DNA from: Armillaria gallica
Lineage: Eukaryota; Basidiomycota; Agaricomycetes; Agaricales; Physalacriaceae
Direction of reading: 5' to 3'
Length of the DNA: 64,000 bases
Assembly (NCBI GenBank): GCA_037576215.1
Contig: JBANDB010000013.1
Coordinates: 2,542,001-2,606,000 of the forward strand
In this document: positions 1 to 13,139 of the stretch, one piece after another
How positions within the stretch are numbered: the stretch's first letter is position 1
How the letters are laid out: every line of letters begins with the position of its first letter
Program-made: the position numbers and the translations under genes
Notes under the pieces: model-generated
What the model saw: only the letters and a program-made list of their open reading frames with translations
What the model was told of the DNA's origin: nothing
The model's database searches: none

Positions 1-1570
1 TCTTGAATCTGCTAGCATCCCTCAGCAGCCTAATCTACAAACCATTTACCGAATTGAAGTTCGCAAGATGCTCTTCTGTGGGTCTGCATTAGAAATGACT
101 TGTAGTACCTATTGCTTACTGTTTTGTAAGTTTATGACCAAGAAGATGCAATTGTACTTTAAAACAAAACCCTGTGGGGCGAGCGTAGCAGGTACTAGAT
201 GCAAAATAGGTCGTCATTTAGGGTATTTGTGACCCTTTGCCACTCATGTTTTTGACAGGTTTCGGTTCACTCTCACCCAAGTGATTCCCATCCTTGTCCA
301 ATTATTTCCACAGTTATACCGACTCTTATCACTCTCATATGCAACTCCGCTTTTGAACTTAGATCCATGTCTGATGAAATATGCTAGTTACTGAAGGATT
401 ATGTATTGGCAGGCTCATATCGGGAGTGGGAAGTAGTAATGGATGATCGCATAGTGGGAAGACTATACTGGACATTGACTGTCACACCAGAATTCTCAGT
501 ATTTTTGTTGCAAGGGTGGTTCTAAGTGCTTCGTCGGTGTAATTTATTGACCTGCAGTTCATTAGCGTCCCTCAGCCATTAACCATTCTACTGATCGACA
601 CATTCAATATCATTGATAAAAGCCTTGCCCGTGTTGCATGCCAAATTGATTACTTTTCGTGCCAGCTTTCCTGTGGAGGCTTTCAAACACGAGGACAGTG
701 CCATCTGGGCATGTTTACTTCCACCGGATTTGGACATACAACAATGCAGGGTATTATGGTAGTGGCAATGTAACAGTTCCAGTTTCTCAACCATGGAGTT
801 TCTAGTTAAAAGGTAAGCACTCTGCTCTTTCTAGTGACTATGCAGATTCCAAATTAACAGGCCAAACTGACATGGTGAAGTGGCAGCCCTTCCAGCAAAG
901 TTCATGTTGCATGAAGGTCTTCATGTAACATCAATGATCGTTTGAAATATATACTGGGTATTCCCTGAGAGCTTCCCCCCACAATTACACAGGACTCAGA
1001 CCTGCCACACCCCGCGATGGCCCACCACTTCATGACAGATGCGTGATGATCGTCTTCCTATGGTCTGAGCGCAATGGAGGCGAGACTACAGCGATATGAT
1101 TATGAATATGACAATGGTCTACATTGACCGTGCACCCATTCAGTCACCACCCTGTTCTGCACAGCGTTGTCCGGATCTCACAGGTGCACAATCAAAACTT
1201 TCAATGTTCAATATTCATGCTTGGAACCGAGGATCAGCTTGTGACAGAGTTGGCCAAGTAATATCCAAGGGAAGAAGAGCAGGAACTGGTCATGACAAGA
1301 TTGCTGGTGCAAGGATGCTGGGTGGGGAGGTGCTATGACTCCGATTTTGTATAATCTCTGGTGTTGTTCTAAGGTAGGTTAATGACTGGATTTTTAGAAG
1401 AGCCATGACTGACTATATTACCAGTGAATCCATATGGTTGTCGCTTCTGACAGTCCCTTCGTATTTCTCTAAGGCAGGCTCCAACACGCAGAAAGAGCTG
1501 GTCCCATGGCTCTTGCTTTGTAATGTCTGCTCACCCTCACAGGTGGGTGTACAGAGAGCCGGAGCCTGTA
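1..1570. other. No recognisable gene
   Basis: I see only short open stretches in this part, with no domain or motif I can name. The stretch around 1176-1290 has an exon-like look, with an acceptor-type CAG followed by open sequence, and it shares a short purine-rich word (ccaagggaagaagag) with the duplicated segment near 2.75 kb. It could be eroded coding sequence. No RNA gene was recognised. Confidence 0.4.
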
Positions 1571-2854
1571 GAAGAAGATGGGTCGCCCTCACTAGGCAGT
1601 GGCTGCTATTTGGTAAGTATATATTTGCGCTGCTTTGATTGCTTTGCACTTACTCTTGAGAAACATCAGGGTTAGACTTCGAATGACTGGGGGAATGTGG
1701 ATGCACTGTTGACTGTTTGCCTTGGTGCTCACAGAACTAGAGAATGCTGTGCCTAATGAGAGGGGAAGGAAGAGATTCAGGTTTGTCTTATGACTGCGAT
1801 CTGCAAGCAAACAGTTAGGCTAACCTTTTGATAGATGGCGACGAAGCTGACGTACTCAATTATTAAGAACACCTCTGGAGAGTTGTGTTCTTCCTGGCAT
1901 CTTTCCTTTCTACCAGGATATATATGCTCCCAAGAGGAAAATCATGCAGATGCTGGGAGGAATGAGGATGGGGCATGCTTCTCTGTATCATGCCCTGGAA
2001 CCACAAAGAACGTTGGAAGGGTTGACTTCACAACTACGAGAGAATGTGCATGCAAATGCAGTCAGCGAGAAGCTAGGGTACGTCAGCTGTCTCGCACACT
2101 GTATTCCTGTGTGCTTACCTTTGAGCTTAGGCACAAATATGCCGGTGGCTAAGACCTGTTTACTCTTTTATATACCGATAGAGCTTGCAGTCAGCTTGCA
2201 CAGTGTTGTTTTGATAGCAGGGGACCATTAAGTACTCGCTCTTGGATACCACAAAGCCTGAACGTAATATAAATGCTGTCACATATCATCTTCTCCATTG
2301 TAACTTCAAACTCCTCAGGTGCACATCCTTTAGTGAGGGATTACAACACCATTTTAAACATATGAAACCAGTATATGGACCAGTGAATACCATATCCAAA
2401 TGGCCGACACAGACACATTGTTGAAAGTGTGTACCCTTCCCATAGTTTATGTGCCATGTCTCATATGTGAAATGCTGGTTTAGTATGCTGTTAAACACCA
2501 TGTGGTGTCTTTGACTTGGAAGGAGGCGGACATCGGACTCTGAAACCACCACGGGAAGATCACCTATGGCATGTATCGACCCTCAATATTTTGCATAAAC
2601 TGGCTACAGACATGGGAAATCCCTTACCACCACTCCAGGTTGTACATGGCTGTTTATGCTGGTTCAACTCGACATTCCCTTGCCCTTACAGGTCTATGGT
2701 GCTTGTGAGGAGGAAACATGTCTGAAACATAAGTTGAGTGTAATGAGGTCATCCAAGGGAAGAAGATGGCGATGTTTGTGGGCGACAGCCTCCCATTTGG
2801 TATGTATTTATCTGTGCTCCTTCGATGCCTGTGTGCTTACTCTCAAGGACAGTC
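1571..2854 (+). repeat. Pair of diverged direct repeats, about 100 bp each
   Basis: Positions 1571-1668 and 2759-2854 align along their length. Both begin with gaagaagatgg, contain a CATTTGGTATGT or CTATTTGGTAAGT donor-like site, and end with a CTTACTCT(t/c) word. They look like copies of an exon end plus the start of its intron, which would mean an ancient local gene duplication. The alignment was made by eye and contains many substitutions. Confidence 0.45.
1880..2083 (+). other. Exon-like open segment, possible P450-type fragment
   Basis: An open segment on the plus strand is flanked by an acceptor-like CTACCAG at about 1918 and a donor GTACGT at about 2080. The translation starts around IYAPKRKIMQ and continues with a pattern of basic and small residues. 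This is reminiscent of the helix C to D region of fungal cytochrome P450s, where an R-K-x-x-Q pattern is common. No heme-binding Cys motif or ExxR motif was found nearby, so the family call is weak. It may equally be an unrelated remnant. Confidence 0.2.
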
Positions 2855-4256
2855 ATTTTATGCCTGCTGCTACTAACTGTGGAGTAGATTGCAAAGTGAT
2901 GAAACTAAAAGTGCCATCTTGGCCAGTAAACCTCTCTGACACGATCCATCCTCATAGATAAGTGCCCCTGCTATTGACCAATGGAAGAACACACTATGTG
3001 TCATGGTTCGACCCTATGTAGTGGGATACGCTAAAACTGCAAAGCTTTTGTCCATTTTCTCGGGGCTGAGGGACAGGAGTGTTTTCTTCACTCTCAATTC
3101 CTCAACATTCTACTTTTTGCCTGGTTCGTAGCTGCCCATCCACTCTTTCTTCGGCTTCGAAGAGTACATCATGTTCAAGTGAGGACTGCAGATCCCATGG
3201 AATACTTTGCCAGGTGACAGGTTGCTCAATTTTTGAATGTTTGATATGAAGTGCTGCCTTGATGCCCAAGGATTGCTGCTGAAAGCATTCACAGCTCGAT
3301 TTTTTGTCTTGAACATCCCGTCTCAGAGCATATTTCTTTTTTTGCTTTGATTCTGCTTAAAAGTCAGGTCTTCCCGAGCATCATTAAAATTTCGCCATCA
3401 AAAACTAGCATTTGAAGGCCATCACATGTGTGTGGCAGACCTGAGTCCTATTTTAGTGGTCTATCAGATTCAGTGCCAGCCTTCTACAGTTCTTCTAATC
3501 AATTGGTACTGTATTGCATGTCTGTCCTTACATATATCATATATGTACATCATACATTGCCTTCCATCCGGCATCACATTCATGCCTATGGTGTTTGTTT
3601 GACCATCTAGTATACAAGATCTACCATGTACAATTCTGTTGTTGTACAAGTATATTTGATGCATATCTTGCAGAGGAATGATGTGCGCCATAACATATGG
3701 CTCTGACCATAATGTGAGTCTCGTACCTTGTTTTGGTGGGATTTGTATGCCCAAGGTTTGGCTGCACTGAATGCACTAGCTACTGGGGGCCTGTGGGCAT
3801 TGTTTGGATTTGGTTCAAAGAGGTAGAATAGTACCACAATGAAGAACGACGACATGAGCACGTAGATGAGACTGACAAGTGTCACATAGACTGTTGCTTT
3901 TGCATATCAGGAGAAGGAGACGATGGATCTGCAGTGCAGACAGAAGGCAAAGCAGGCTTCCGCTTGTACTGCGGATCACTATCAAAAAATTTATGCGCCT
4001 TTCTTGGTGTACCACCTCATGTGAATATACCAGAGTCACTGGCACAAAGGGCATGCGAAGAGACGGATCCTTGTGAAGGGATCGTGCCCAGATTGAGCTA
4101 TTGCAGGGAGGATGAGAAGGAAGTGAAGGATTGAGATTCAAAACGGTGGCACTAGAACCGAAATAAAATGAAGGGTACAATTTCAAGGAGTTGATGGGGG
4201 TCTGAAAGACGTTAGATGCACAAGAAGTAGATTATTTGACATTGACCTCTGTACAA
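2855..4256. other. No recognisable gene
   Basis: Open frames here are short and on both strands. One minus-strand stretch near 3800-3885 encodes a hydrophobic segment that could be a membrane helix, but no splice-supported model could be extended from it. I see no repeats or RNA genes. Confidence 0.4.
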
Positions 4257-6720
4257 TCAGTAAAGGCAAGAAAGAGTCTGATCGTCATTATCACCATTCT
4301 CCTCTCTCAACGACATTGCCCGTGACAGTGCAGAAGTGTCAATGTCATTGTCAGGTAGCAGCTGCGTATCGCTGCTGTATGCTGCCTCTGCCACAGTTTT
4401 GAAACCAGAGATCAGATTGAGATCAGGATCCTCCATGGAATTAACTGAGTCAAAGTTCTTGTGCTGAGGAAAATTCAGCTCATCGTAGGCCTGCTTATAC
4501 CTGAAGACCAAGACCAACCGCAGGAAAACAAACTGCTCCAAATTTCTTTGGTAATCTGGAGGTAGATCGACTGCTGCTTCCAGGAAATTCCCAGTGACCA
4601 GTAAATCATGGCAAGCAGGTCCACTGTCAAGACAGTAGGGGAAAATGTGGTTGAGAAACTGGCGTTGTGGTTTACATGGTGTGGGTGGTACTGCGGTAGG
4701 CACTGCAGGTACAGTTGAGAACAGTGTATGCAAACTGATCCAGAAAAGGGATTCAACGTCGTGCAGGTAATTGTGCAAAAATATTGGTCCCACAGGACAT
4801 AGTGGAGGCTGCCCACGAATTGGCTTCAGGTTATCTTTTGGGGGAATATTGACCTTGTAGCATGCCTCTTGCACTTCTATAGCCATGTAAACTGGAGTGC
4901 CCTTTGAACAGCTGTGAACTCAAAACCCAAAACCCAAAACTTTCCATACCTACCGTTTTCAGATCATTTTTAGGGCCTTCAGCAACTATAGAAACTTCTT
5001 GGCATACTCAAGGTTAGATATCTTCGCCGTTTCACCACACAGAAGAACATTGCCAGCGGAAATGTCCTGGTGAACATAATGTCCAATAAACATATACTCA
5101 AGACCTGCAGCTGTGTCAATAGTGATGGTTGGCAATAACATGGTATCTCACCTTTGAGGGTGCTCATAAGAGTTGTGAATAAGGTATTAGTATGATTCCG
5201 CACTTCACTGAGAGGGGTGCCGATGTCTGCAAAGATGACTCAAACCTGCTTCTTGCCTTTATAAAGGCATTGCAATCCGGAGATAATGCTTGCATTGGGA
5301 TAGCTCCCTCCAATGGGCACAGCAATGTTTGAGCCAGACATGATTCGACTTCTCTTCACCATTGATGCATGAGCACCGGCATGTCGTCGTTGTGAGCTCA
5401 AGAGGTCCGCACCACCTTGCACTGCGAGATCTCCATGAAATGCTCACGCTATTTGACATCAATGCCTGGACTGTTCTCTTTGATACTACGAAATATCTCT
5501 TCTTGAATTTCAAATTCTGTTTTCATGTCAGAAGTTACCCAGACATCTTTGAGCACACATTGCGGGTGGTTCTTGTCATCAATCTGGCAAACTATTCACA
5601 CTCTGGTTGCATGAGAGAGTAAGGCCACTCGTGTGGAAGGAGCTGAGACACTTGATCGTCCAATAGGTGTTCTCACCTACATGACAGCCATACTGAATCG
5701 TGTGCCCTGAAGGTTCTTCATCGACAAGATAGGCGACATGGGTAACAGATATATCATAACCAAGTTCTTCCACTGTCACAAAGGATAGGGCAGTTATGTA
5801 CTCTATCAAATGGGTGTAGTCCTGGATACTATCAGTGAAAATCTTTTAGAAAGGTGAATTAAACATACCTCAATGAAGTTGAATGATTCAGACATGAGAA
5901 CAATAGCTCGTGAGAAGAACCGGAACCAAATGTTTGTGTCCTCGATCGTAGTCCCAACCATGAAATGCTGAGTAGGATCAGCGTACATATGTTGAGAGGC
6001 ATTGCTGACCAACTTGGTGAAATCCTTTGCAACAAGGTAGGTGAGGCTAAGCAGATTTAACAAGGTGAATTCTTGCATCATTCCGGTCTTCAGGTTGGTC
6101 GTGCTTGTTGTATTCTTCTAGTGCTGGCTGATCACAGGCAAGCCTATCCTATCATCCACAAGGCGCTGTAAGGTGAGCATGTCCAAGCATAAATGTGAGT
6201 ACCACTCACACTGACAAACTAGGGAGGCACGTCCATGACTGTATCCGATGTCACATCCTTGAAGCACTTGGGTCATCTGGATTGAATGATTCTGAAGTGC
6301 CCATTGGACTTGAAGCGACTGTTTCATCATTCTGAAAGCATCGGTTCGCAAGGTTTGCACTCCATGACCGTTGTAGGTTCTGGGTCTTCAGGATGGGCCT
6401 CTGGCACTGCCTAGACAATGGCCACAGCGATAGTCGCCATGTGCTTGGAAGTGATGTCTTCCAGTTGCCCGCTGTCTTTGAGATCATTAGGAAAGGCCTA
6501 ACATTGTAGTCCCAATGTGCTGTTAAAGGTCTTCAGCGTGCCTTTGCGCTGAAGAGCTTCGATGATCTTTTCAACATAGTTTAGATAATCGCAGCAGGGG
6601 AGAATAGACTTCTTGTAGTCTTCCAAAGAAATCTCGGGAACCTGCACAAGGTCTTCGACTATATTGGCTCGGTGCACCTCTATGGTGCTAGTCGCGTGCG
6701 ATAGATTTTCAGTGCATCGG
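4257..6720 (-). pseudogene. FunK1-like fungal protein kinase pseudogene
   Basis: Relic of a FunK1-type kinase, a family expanded in mushroom-forming fungi. Read on the minus strand, an amino-terminal segment near 6690-6400 (KKSILPCCDYLNYVEKIIEA) is followed by the catalytic loop near 5070 in the form VHQDISAGN, where families of this type usually have HRD. Next comes ISNLEYAKK, where a metal-binding Asp is expected. A 55-nt intron with donor GTAGGT then leads into GTPVYMAIEVQ and HNYLHDVESLFWISLHTLF (4257-4886), the most intact exon. Several in-frame TAG and TGA codons lie near 6320-6510, and there is a one-base frameshift just after the LEYAKK motif. R-to-Q and D-to-N changes at catalytic positions also argue against an active kinase. 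The order of segments matches the family, so this is a decayed full-length copy rather than an isolated fragment. Which exons are still transcribed cannot be told from sequence. Confidence 0.72.
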
Positions 6721-9057
6721 TGGTTTCAAGGTGTTTCCTTTATGCTATCATGATGTTTGTTGGGAACTTTGCATGCTGTGTTTGTCAGAAGGCAATGGTG
6801 TGTAAGTTGACTCAGAAGCGTGGCTGTCCATAGCAGAAGATGAGCGATAGACTCAGAAAAATGTCCAATACATACAGTCTTTATAGCTGTGGCAAGAATA
6901 TTCAAATTCAGCATTGCGGTCTTTGTTCCATGGGAGAAGATGTTGGGTTTTAACATACCTCAATGTCAGAGACAGTATGCCATCGAGAGATAGCTGTTTG
7001 GGTTATGTAACATACAGCATAGCATAGAGCGAGAAAATAAATGGAGAACAGGTAGCAATGAAGCAATGAAGTAAAGACACATAAACCACAAGTTAAACCA
7101 CCAAAATAAGAGGCAACATTGTTATTGGGAATGACTAACATAAATTATGGTACACAAAGAGGGCGGGCAAGTGAAGGGAGCTCCAGAGGGCAGGCGAGGG
7201 AAAGGAGGAGGCACAGAAGTATGGACCGAAAATTGATGGATGAAAGAAAATAATTCCCACGGTGAGCCCAGGAGGGCGAAGCAGCAAAATGCGTGATGGA
7301 CATTGTGAAATTTCCCACAGGGTGTCCCATACATATAATGACCAAGTAATCCTATATTCATAGGACTCAGAACCGACGTTTCATTGAATAGATATGATAG
7401 GATGTGCTCTCTCCTTTCCTCGCTTCCTCAATGTACCAGAGTATCTTTTTCTGACAATACATATAGTAAAAGAGAGAGATTAATAAATGGTGGGCGAGAG
7501 TTATATAATGTTGTCAAGACTTGGCTGGAATTTCAGTGAAGTTGTAAGCAACTTGTAAGTCATCCACTGTTACCTGGTTGTGCTGGAGTTCTTGCTTGGC
7601 CTGAGACACATAAGGACTAGGTCTGCGACATTGGTTAGGCAAGTGAGGTGTGAGCCTGATGAAGGTAAGGCAAAGGACAGGAAGGAAGGTGTAAATCGGA
7701 CTTCAAATCTGATCGGCTTTTGTTTCAACTCCTCTTTTACCACCATTACCACCATCGATGACACATCTGCCTCGGTTTGATAATCGTGAACCAACACCTT
7801 GTAACCTCATATGTGTCACAACCTTTGGTCTCTGAAAAAAATTGGGTTACAGATGCCCATTCACTCATAGGAGTGCTGGCTATTTGCATTGTAGAACGGG
7901 TGGAGGACCGTGATAGGACTGAACGATGCTCCATGGATGAGAAAGGTGTGCTCTCCCTCTGTTCAATAGGGCATTCACGTTAAGCCAGCAATTCCAAGGG
8001 ATGCCATCATCATCAAGGTCTATCTAAAGAATGCACCGTTTGTTGGAGCGAGTGGGCACTCTGTTTTGTGTGTCTCACTCTGCCTGGACAGGCTTCTATG
8101 GATTGACCATATTATCAGCAGTCTGCCTTCCCCTGCCAGAATACAATCCAACTCCTTTGTCAATTGTACTTCTATGATATGAGCGGCAGACTTTGGCCCA
8201 TATTACCAAATGGCCCACTTCCGGAGAATACACCTCCCCCGAATGCCATGCCATTCGAGTCTACGAGGCCAAGGAAGATCAAGATGCGAGAGACATGTGG
8301 GGGGTGACAACAGAGGAAAGAGGTGCATCAGATGCCAGGGAGGCTTCAGGAGAACTGTAGCAGCTAGGACCATTGATGCGTCGACTGGATGTGCAGCCAT
8401 AGGGATGGCATCTGAAGGTCTGGATGATTATAGTGCATTCTCTAGTCTCATCTGTCTTCGCTGATGCTCATGTGAAGTTGAAGGTTATCTGATCCCAGGT
8501 GGAGTACCATGGAAAGTGTGAAGGGACAAACATACAGTTTTTGTAGCGCGTCGGTCAATATACTGTATCAATGCCGACTCCAAATACCAGTCCAGTAATC
8601 CCACCAAAGTTAACTACAATCAGAGTACTACTCTCGTTATTGCAGAGGAGGGTGTTGAATTTGTGTTTCCAGAACACAAGGCTCTCTTCCACCTGGTCAA
8701 CTCTTTTCTGCAGCATGGCACCAATATATTGCTCCATATAATCTTGCAGGCGGTTTGAAGGAAGTCATCATGAGAGCAGTGGCCTTTATAGTCGCTTGGG
8801 CCACCCACCATACTTGTCCTGGCCTTAAAGAAGGTCCTGATTCTCCCACTGTGGCCCTCTGATGTGCCACATCGGAGTCGAGCCTGTGCTCAGGGACCAC
8901 AGTATGAATGGGTCACTGCAGAAGAGCTGACGGTCCTGAGGCGGACTATGAGTGGAATGTGTGCATGCCTTTGTTACATTACCACTATGCTTTGCCGATA
9001 TTGAAACATGGCTCTTATGTCTTCACTGTTCAAAATGAAGCACAGAGCTGAATATGT
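6721..9057. other. No recognisable gene
   Basis: Short frames occur on both strands. A stretch at 6726-6956 (minus) just upstream of the kinase relic may hold its lost first exon. Segments at 7570-7934 and 8203-8900 are open but show no motif I recognise. I see no tandem repeats or RNA genes. Confidence 0.4.
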
Positions 9058-9122
9058 CAGATACTAGGAATTGAACCTTGAACAGACTAACACCATGATG
9101 CTAGCCTCTATACCATATCCAA
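9058..9122 (-). repeat. tRNA-like SINE head (A and B boxes)
   Basis: On the minus strand a TGGTATAGAGGCTAGCA sequence (A-box-like) is followed about 35 bases later by GGTTCAATTCC (B box, at 9077-9067). This is the internal RNA polymerase III promoter layout of a tRNA. The flanks do not pair as an acceptor stem, so it is more likely a tRNA-derived SINE head than a functional tRNA gene. Similar heads occur at 23.85, 58.9, 59.2 and 59.5 kb. Confidence 0.45.
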
Positions 9123-9784
9123 CAATGGATGAGCAACCATCCCCAGAAGGCGAGTGTATTCTGTGTACGGGACCGCCCTCCTGCTGCCGACTCGACAATG
9201 ATTACAGGTTGCTGTGCATACAGGCACCCTCTTCCTAGATTTATTGGCCCTCCGACTCGCATTGGAACATTGCCAGGTCAAGAAATGGAATTTTGTCCTC
9301 CTTTGGTCTAATACGAAACCCACTGTCAGAGCGAAAGTGAGATGGACCTTGTTTCCATGAGTGGCGGGCTTGAATGTGATGTGGTAGTGGTTAATGTAAC
9401 AAAAATATTTGACAAGTACTAAATAGATGTATGGCGAGCCTTCAACATGAGTGCACATATCCACCAGGCGCAGCAGACTCACAAGGTATATGTGTATCAG
9501 AATTCTTCATACCTATAAAGTCACTCCATGATGCACATGAATACAGCAACCTGAAAGGAAACGACGTCTTAAAGGTTCGGCTGATATGAACATAATTCAT
9601 TGCACGTACGATAAAGAACTCCAATATTATTTTCCAATAACCAATTTGAGAATTCTCCTCTGGTGCTGGTGTTTGCTCCAAGGAATAGTTTCAGTTGGCA
9701 TCACTCAAACGGCATAGGGTGAATAAAGTCACACTATAGGCATCATATAAACATGCAAGAGGTACTACAGATCAATCAAAGTCA
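9123..9784. other. No recognisable gene
   Basis: Two overlapping minus-strand open stretches (9108-9482 and 9442-9681) carry no motif I can identify. They lie just downstream of the ABC transporter relic and could be part of its 3' flank. Confidence 0.4.
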
Positions 9785-12000
9785 CGAAGGCCCATCATCA
9801 AAAAAGGTGCTTGCTTGAATATTGTATGACTTTGCATACTCCCCCTCCAGTACCATAAGCTCTTCATGAGTGCCAATTTCAGCTATTGTTTCATCTTTCA
9901 TCCAACTTCATATATACAATAAGTGACCAGAACAAAAACAACAGCTTAATACACAACGAGATACGTACAATTCATCAAATGTCCAAATTGATGTGTCACA
10001 AATACCATTGTCTTCCCTTCTCATGCTCGAATAAGATTGTCAAATAGAACAAATTCACCTTCGGAGTCTAACACCAAGGTTGGCTCGTTGACAGCAACAA
10101 ATCTGACTTTTCCCCTGTCAAAACACATGAAGGACCTGGCTCTACTGAAGTGAATATAGGTCACAAGGTGGTTATTTCTGGAAAAGAAGGGAACACTCAT
10201 GCAACAACCCTCTGCTTCTCCCTGCCCAAGAGTTTGATATTCTTCTGCAAATTTTCCAGCTCAGTCTGCAGGGGATGATCTGGATGATCTGGCAAGTTGT
10301 ATCTGTATGCCTCATTCAGTGTACTCAGTCTCGTCTCCTTGCCTTGTTCAAGCTTCTTCAAGCAATGACTCGGGCCTATCTTCCAGGATGAACAATCAAG
10401 CATCTACCCTAGAGAGTGTGTGAAAGGGAATGATCCTGTGTCAAGGTCGCTGTTGCCCTGCACAGATCTGACATACGATACCGCGAGATCGGGACACCAT
10501 TGACTAGAGTAGACTCTGGTCCAGATGTGGGATCATAGAATCTTGAGAGCAGTCTGAGGATAGTCGATTTGCCACTGCCGTTTGAGCTGACGATATCAAT
10601 CATTTGTCTGAGTTCAATAGACGGGTTGATATTTGATAGAGCCGGGTTAGTGCTTTGGCCTCCAGGGTAAGAGAACGAAACATCACACACTTCAAATGAC
10701 ATCCCTCTGGGTTTCTCCTCGGAGGAAGGGTTCAGATATGTGATGTCACCGTCAGTGAGCGTATTCACAATGTTAGACAAGTCATAGACATTCTTGAGTT
10801 CCTGATATTGTTTTCAGAAGGAAGTATTTTGAACAAGCATACACATTGGCCCAGTCCAGGGACTGTGACGATTGTTGGAGTATCGCGATAGATGAAAGCC
10901 AGAGTCTCTCAGGGTAGAGGATTTAGACTAGGCATAGTATATGTGGAATGACCGATCAGTCCCACAGATTCAATCTGTTATCAAGTACACATATAATAGG
11001 CAGGTCGCCAAGTATGTTGTTGGTTATTTCCAATGCAGGTGACATCCTGATCATGCACTGAATTGGAGCCCATTCATCTGAGAGACCATAAAGGAGCTGG
11101 GTTGCCTTTTGGTACTCTGAAAGAACGTGTGTTGGGAAATATCAGAAAAAATCGATGAAGTCTACCATTTATGATATAGTTGACTGTACCACTCCCAAGG
11201 ATTTCTGCCCTATACTTCGATGCCTTCATACACTGTCGGTGTTCACTATTGGTACGAACAAAGTGAGCTATGATTTACTTTCAGTATAAATGAGAAAATG
11301 AGAAAAGCCTACCATACCTATATTCCAGAGCGTTTGTTGCATAAGAGTGAGAGAAATGGGCTTCATGATGCAGACAGCTGCAGAGAGGGGTGACCCCATA
11401 GATTGAGAAACTTGAATAATGAGTACAAGTTGGCTAGTGCCTTCATTATGTTATTCAAAAATTCAACGATATCTTCAAAGGATGCCCATGCATCGTTAGA
11501 TATGGCTCTAACTTTGCTGTGCAGTTCTTAGGATAAAATACTTTAACAAGTAAAGGTCGGCCATACGGATGGATTGGACGATGACCTTGAGAAGTAGGAG
11601 GGTCTGTCCTTAGTTGAGCTAGATATGAGATTAGACATAGTTGGATGGACACAGCACGTGGGATTACCCTGCATTAAATACAGCTCAAAAGGAGTCGTTT
11701 TGTGTATCTTCAGTGTTAGAAGAACGTGTTTGCTGGAATAACCCATGCATCAGCAACATACTCATGACAGGAACATCGAATTCACCTCTCTCATTGTAGT
11801 ACTACTGAAATTGTGACGAAGAAAATATGCATGGCAACAGCCTTGGGAATTGCAACTGTCTCTGGAGAACTCTGGATCAAACCTATTTCAATCTAGGGAA
11901 TACTGCATAACTCATAGTACACAATGCAGGGAAAGGAGAACTGCTTGTCCAAAAGTTGCTTTCCGAAATGTAACAGAGCATGTTTAAGGAGACACCTTCC
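9785..12000 (-). pseudogene. ABC transporter pseudogene (TMD plus NBD)
   Basis: The minus strand reads through a decayed ATP-binding cassette protein. The clearest exon (10780-10409) contains FSYPGG and a Walker A sequence SSNGSGKST followed by ILRLLSRFYDPTSG. The next segment (10403-10197) ends in LGREKQRVV, a damaged form of the SGGEKQR signature. Further on (about 10120-9990) come FVAVNEPTLVLD, a Walker B with Asp changed to Asn, and FVTHQFGHL, the switch His loop. The last segment (about 9900-9830) has IAEIGTHEELM. Upstream pieces near 11460-11350 (AAVCIMKPISLTLMQQTLW) and 11240-11170 fit the transmembrane half of the same fungal ABC family. Several in-frame stops and frame changes, together with the damaged signature and Walker B, indicate a non-functional copy. 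The amino terminus could not be placed. Confidence 0.66.
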
Positions 12001-13139
12001 AAAAGCTGAGTTGGAAGGTTTTTAATCCTTGCTTGTTTCCTGTGGTGAGATTTTCCTTGGGAACAGTTAGAAGGTTAAAGGCCGAGGAATAAGTCATAGA
12101 GATAGGGGGACAAAACTGCTGGAAACACACAACATTGGGGTTTTTGTCAGTGAAAGAAACAAATGTCTCCTGTGATTCATCATGAGCAATGGGTGACTCG
12201 GACAGACACAATCAGTGTGCCAGAGCGTGGGGGTTAGTATGGCCTGACAGTTGTCTTTCACCAATGTGAAAGCAATGTAAGTCTCCTGAGTCATAGCCAT
12301 CTTTTGTAAGAGGGTGATAGGAGCACTGCATTGAGATGGGAATCACTGGCCCTGGCAAGGGCATCAGATCATGAGATAGACTGGAACTCTTGTTCTCAAC
12401 TTTCATGCTGTGGGCACCCATTGGCAGTGGTGGTTGAGTCAGGGCTGAGTTCTATATTTGTCTTTCACATGTGGACACATCAACATCAGTGTTTGCCAGG
12501 CCAACTTGATGTTATCATCTTTGCTCCACATCTTCTTCCCTGTGCTGCCCTTGATAAGGATGTTCTCCGACAGCAGAGTCACCTATTGGTGCCGACTCTG
12601 TTTCCTTCACAAAATGTCTTCCTAACTTGATCACTGCTGAGAGTGTTGAATACTCAATGCCATGAAACTTTCACTTGACACGTGAAGGCCAGTTCCTCTC
12701 TCGTTTGTTGTCATCGTAATATAAAAGATTATGTGGGAGACGGAGGAATGTGATCTTTCTGACCCCATGGATTTTATAATGGATAGTCACAGAATTAGAT
12801 GGGAAAGGTGGGCTTTCTCTCGCAATATGATATGCAAACTAAGCCTTCTGCATTGGAAGAACCTTGAACTTTGATATTCGCACCGCCCTTGGGGTCTTAC
12901 ACTATCCAGCAATATAGGTGCATCTCTTGTATCACCATTTGATACTGTATACGATCTGTCTCGTTTGTCCAGGGTCTGTCTGAAAAGACTTCTCTCTTGC
13001 CTCTGCTGGAATCGTTTCAATCCGAGTCTGTGTGGGAATGGTTTGACAAATGATACTGATTCTCTGGTTACATGACCTCAACAAGTTTACTGGTATCCAC
13101 CGAGTCATGAATCACTAACTCCATTTCCCTGTATGCTCT
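12001..13139. other. No recognisable gene
   Basis: Open frames up to 99 codons occur on both strands but lack motifs. A minus-strand segment at 12787-13020, rich in Arg and Gln, may be a 3' continuation of the membrane-protein relic upstream, but no splice junction supports this. Confidence 0.35.

Noticed and set aside
1880..2083. Confident cytochrome P450 gene
   Set aside because: No heme-binding Cys motif, ExxR or PERF region was found; kept only as a low-confidence fragment.
9058..9122. Functional tRNA gene
   Set aside because: A and B boxes are present but no acceptor stem or anticodon arm can be formed.
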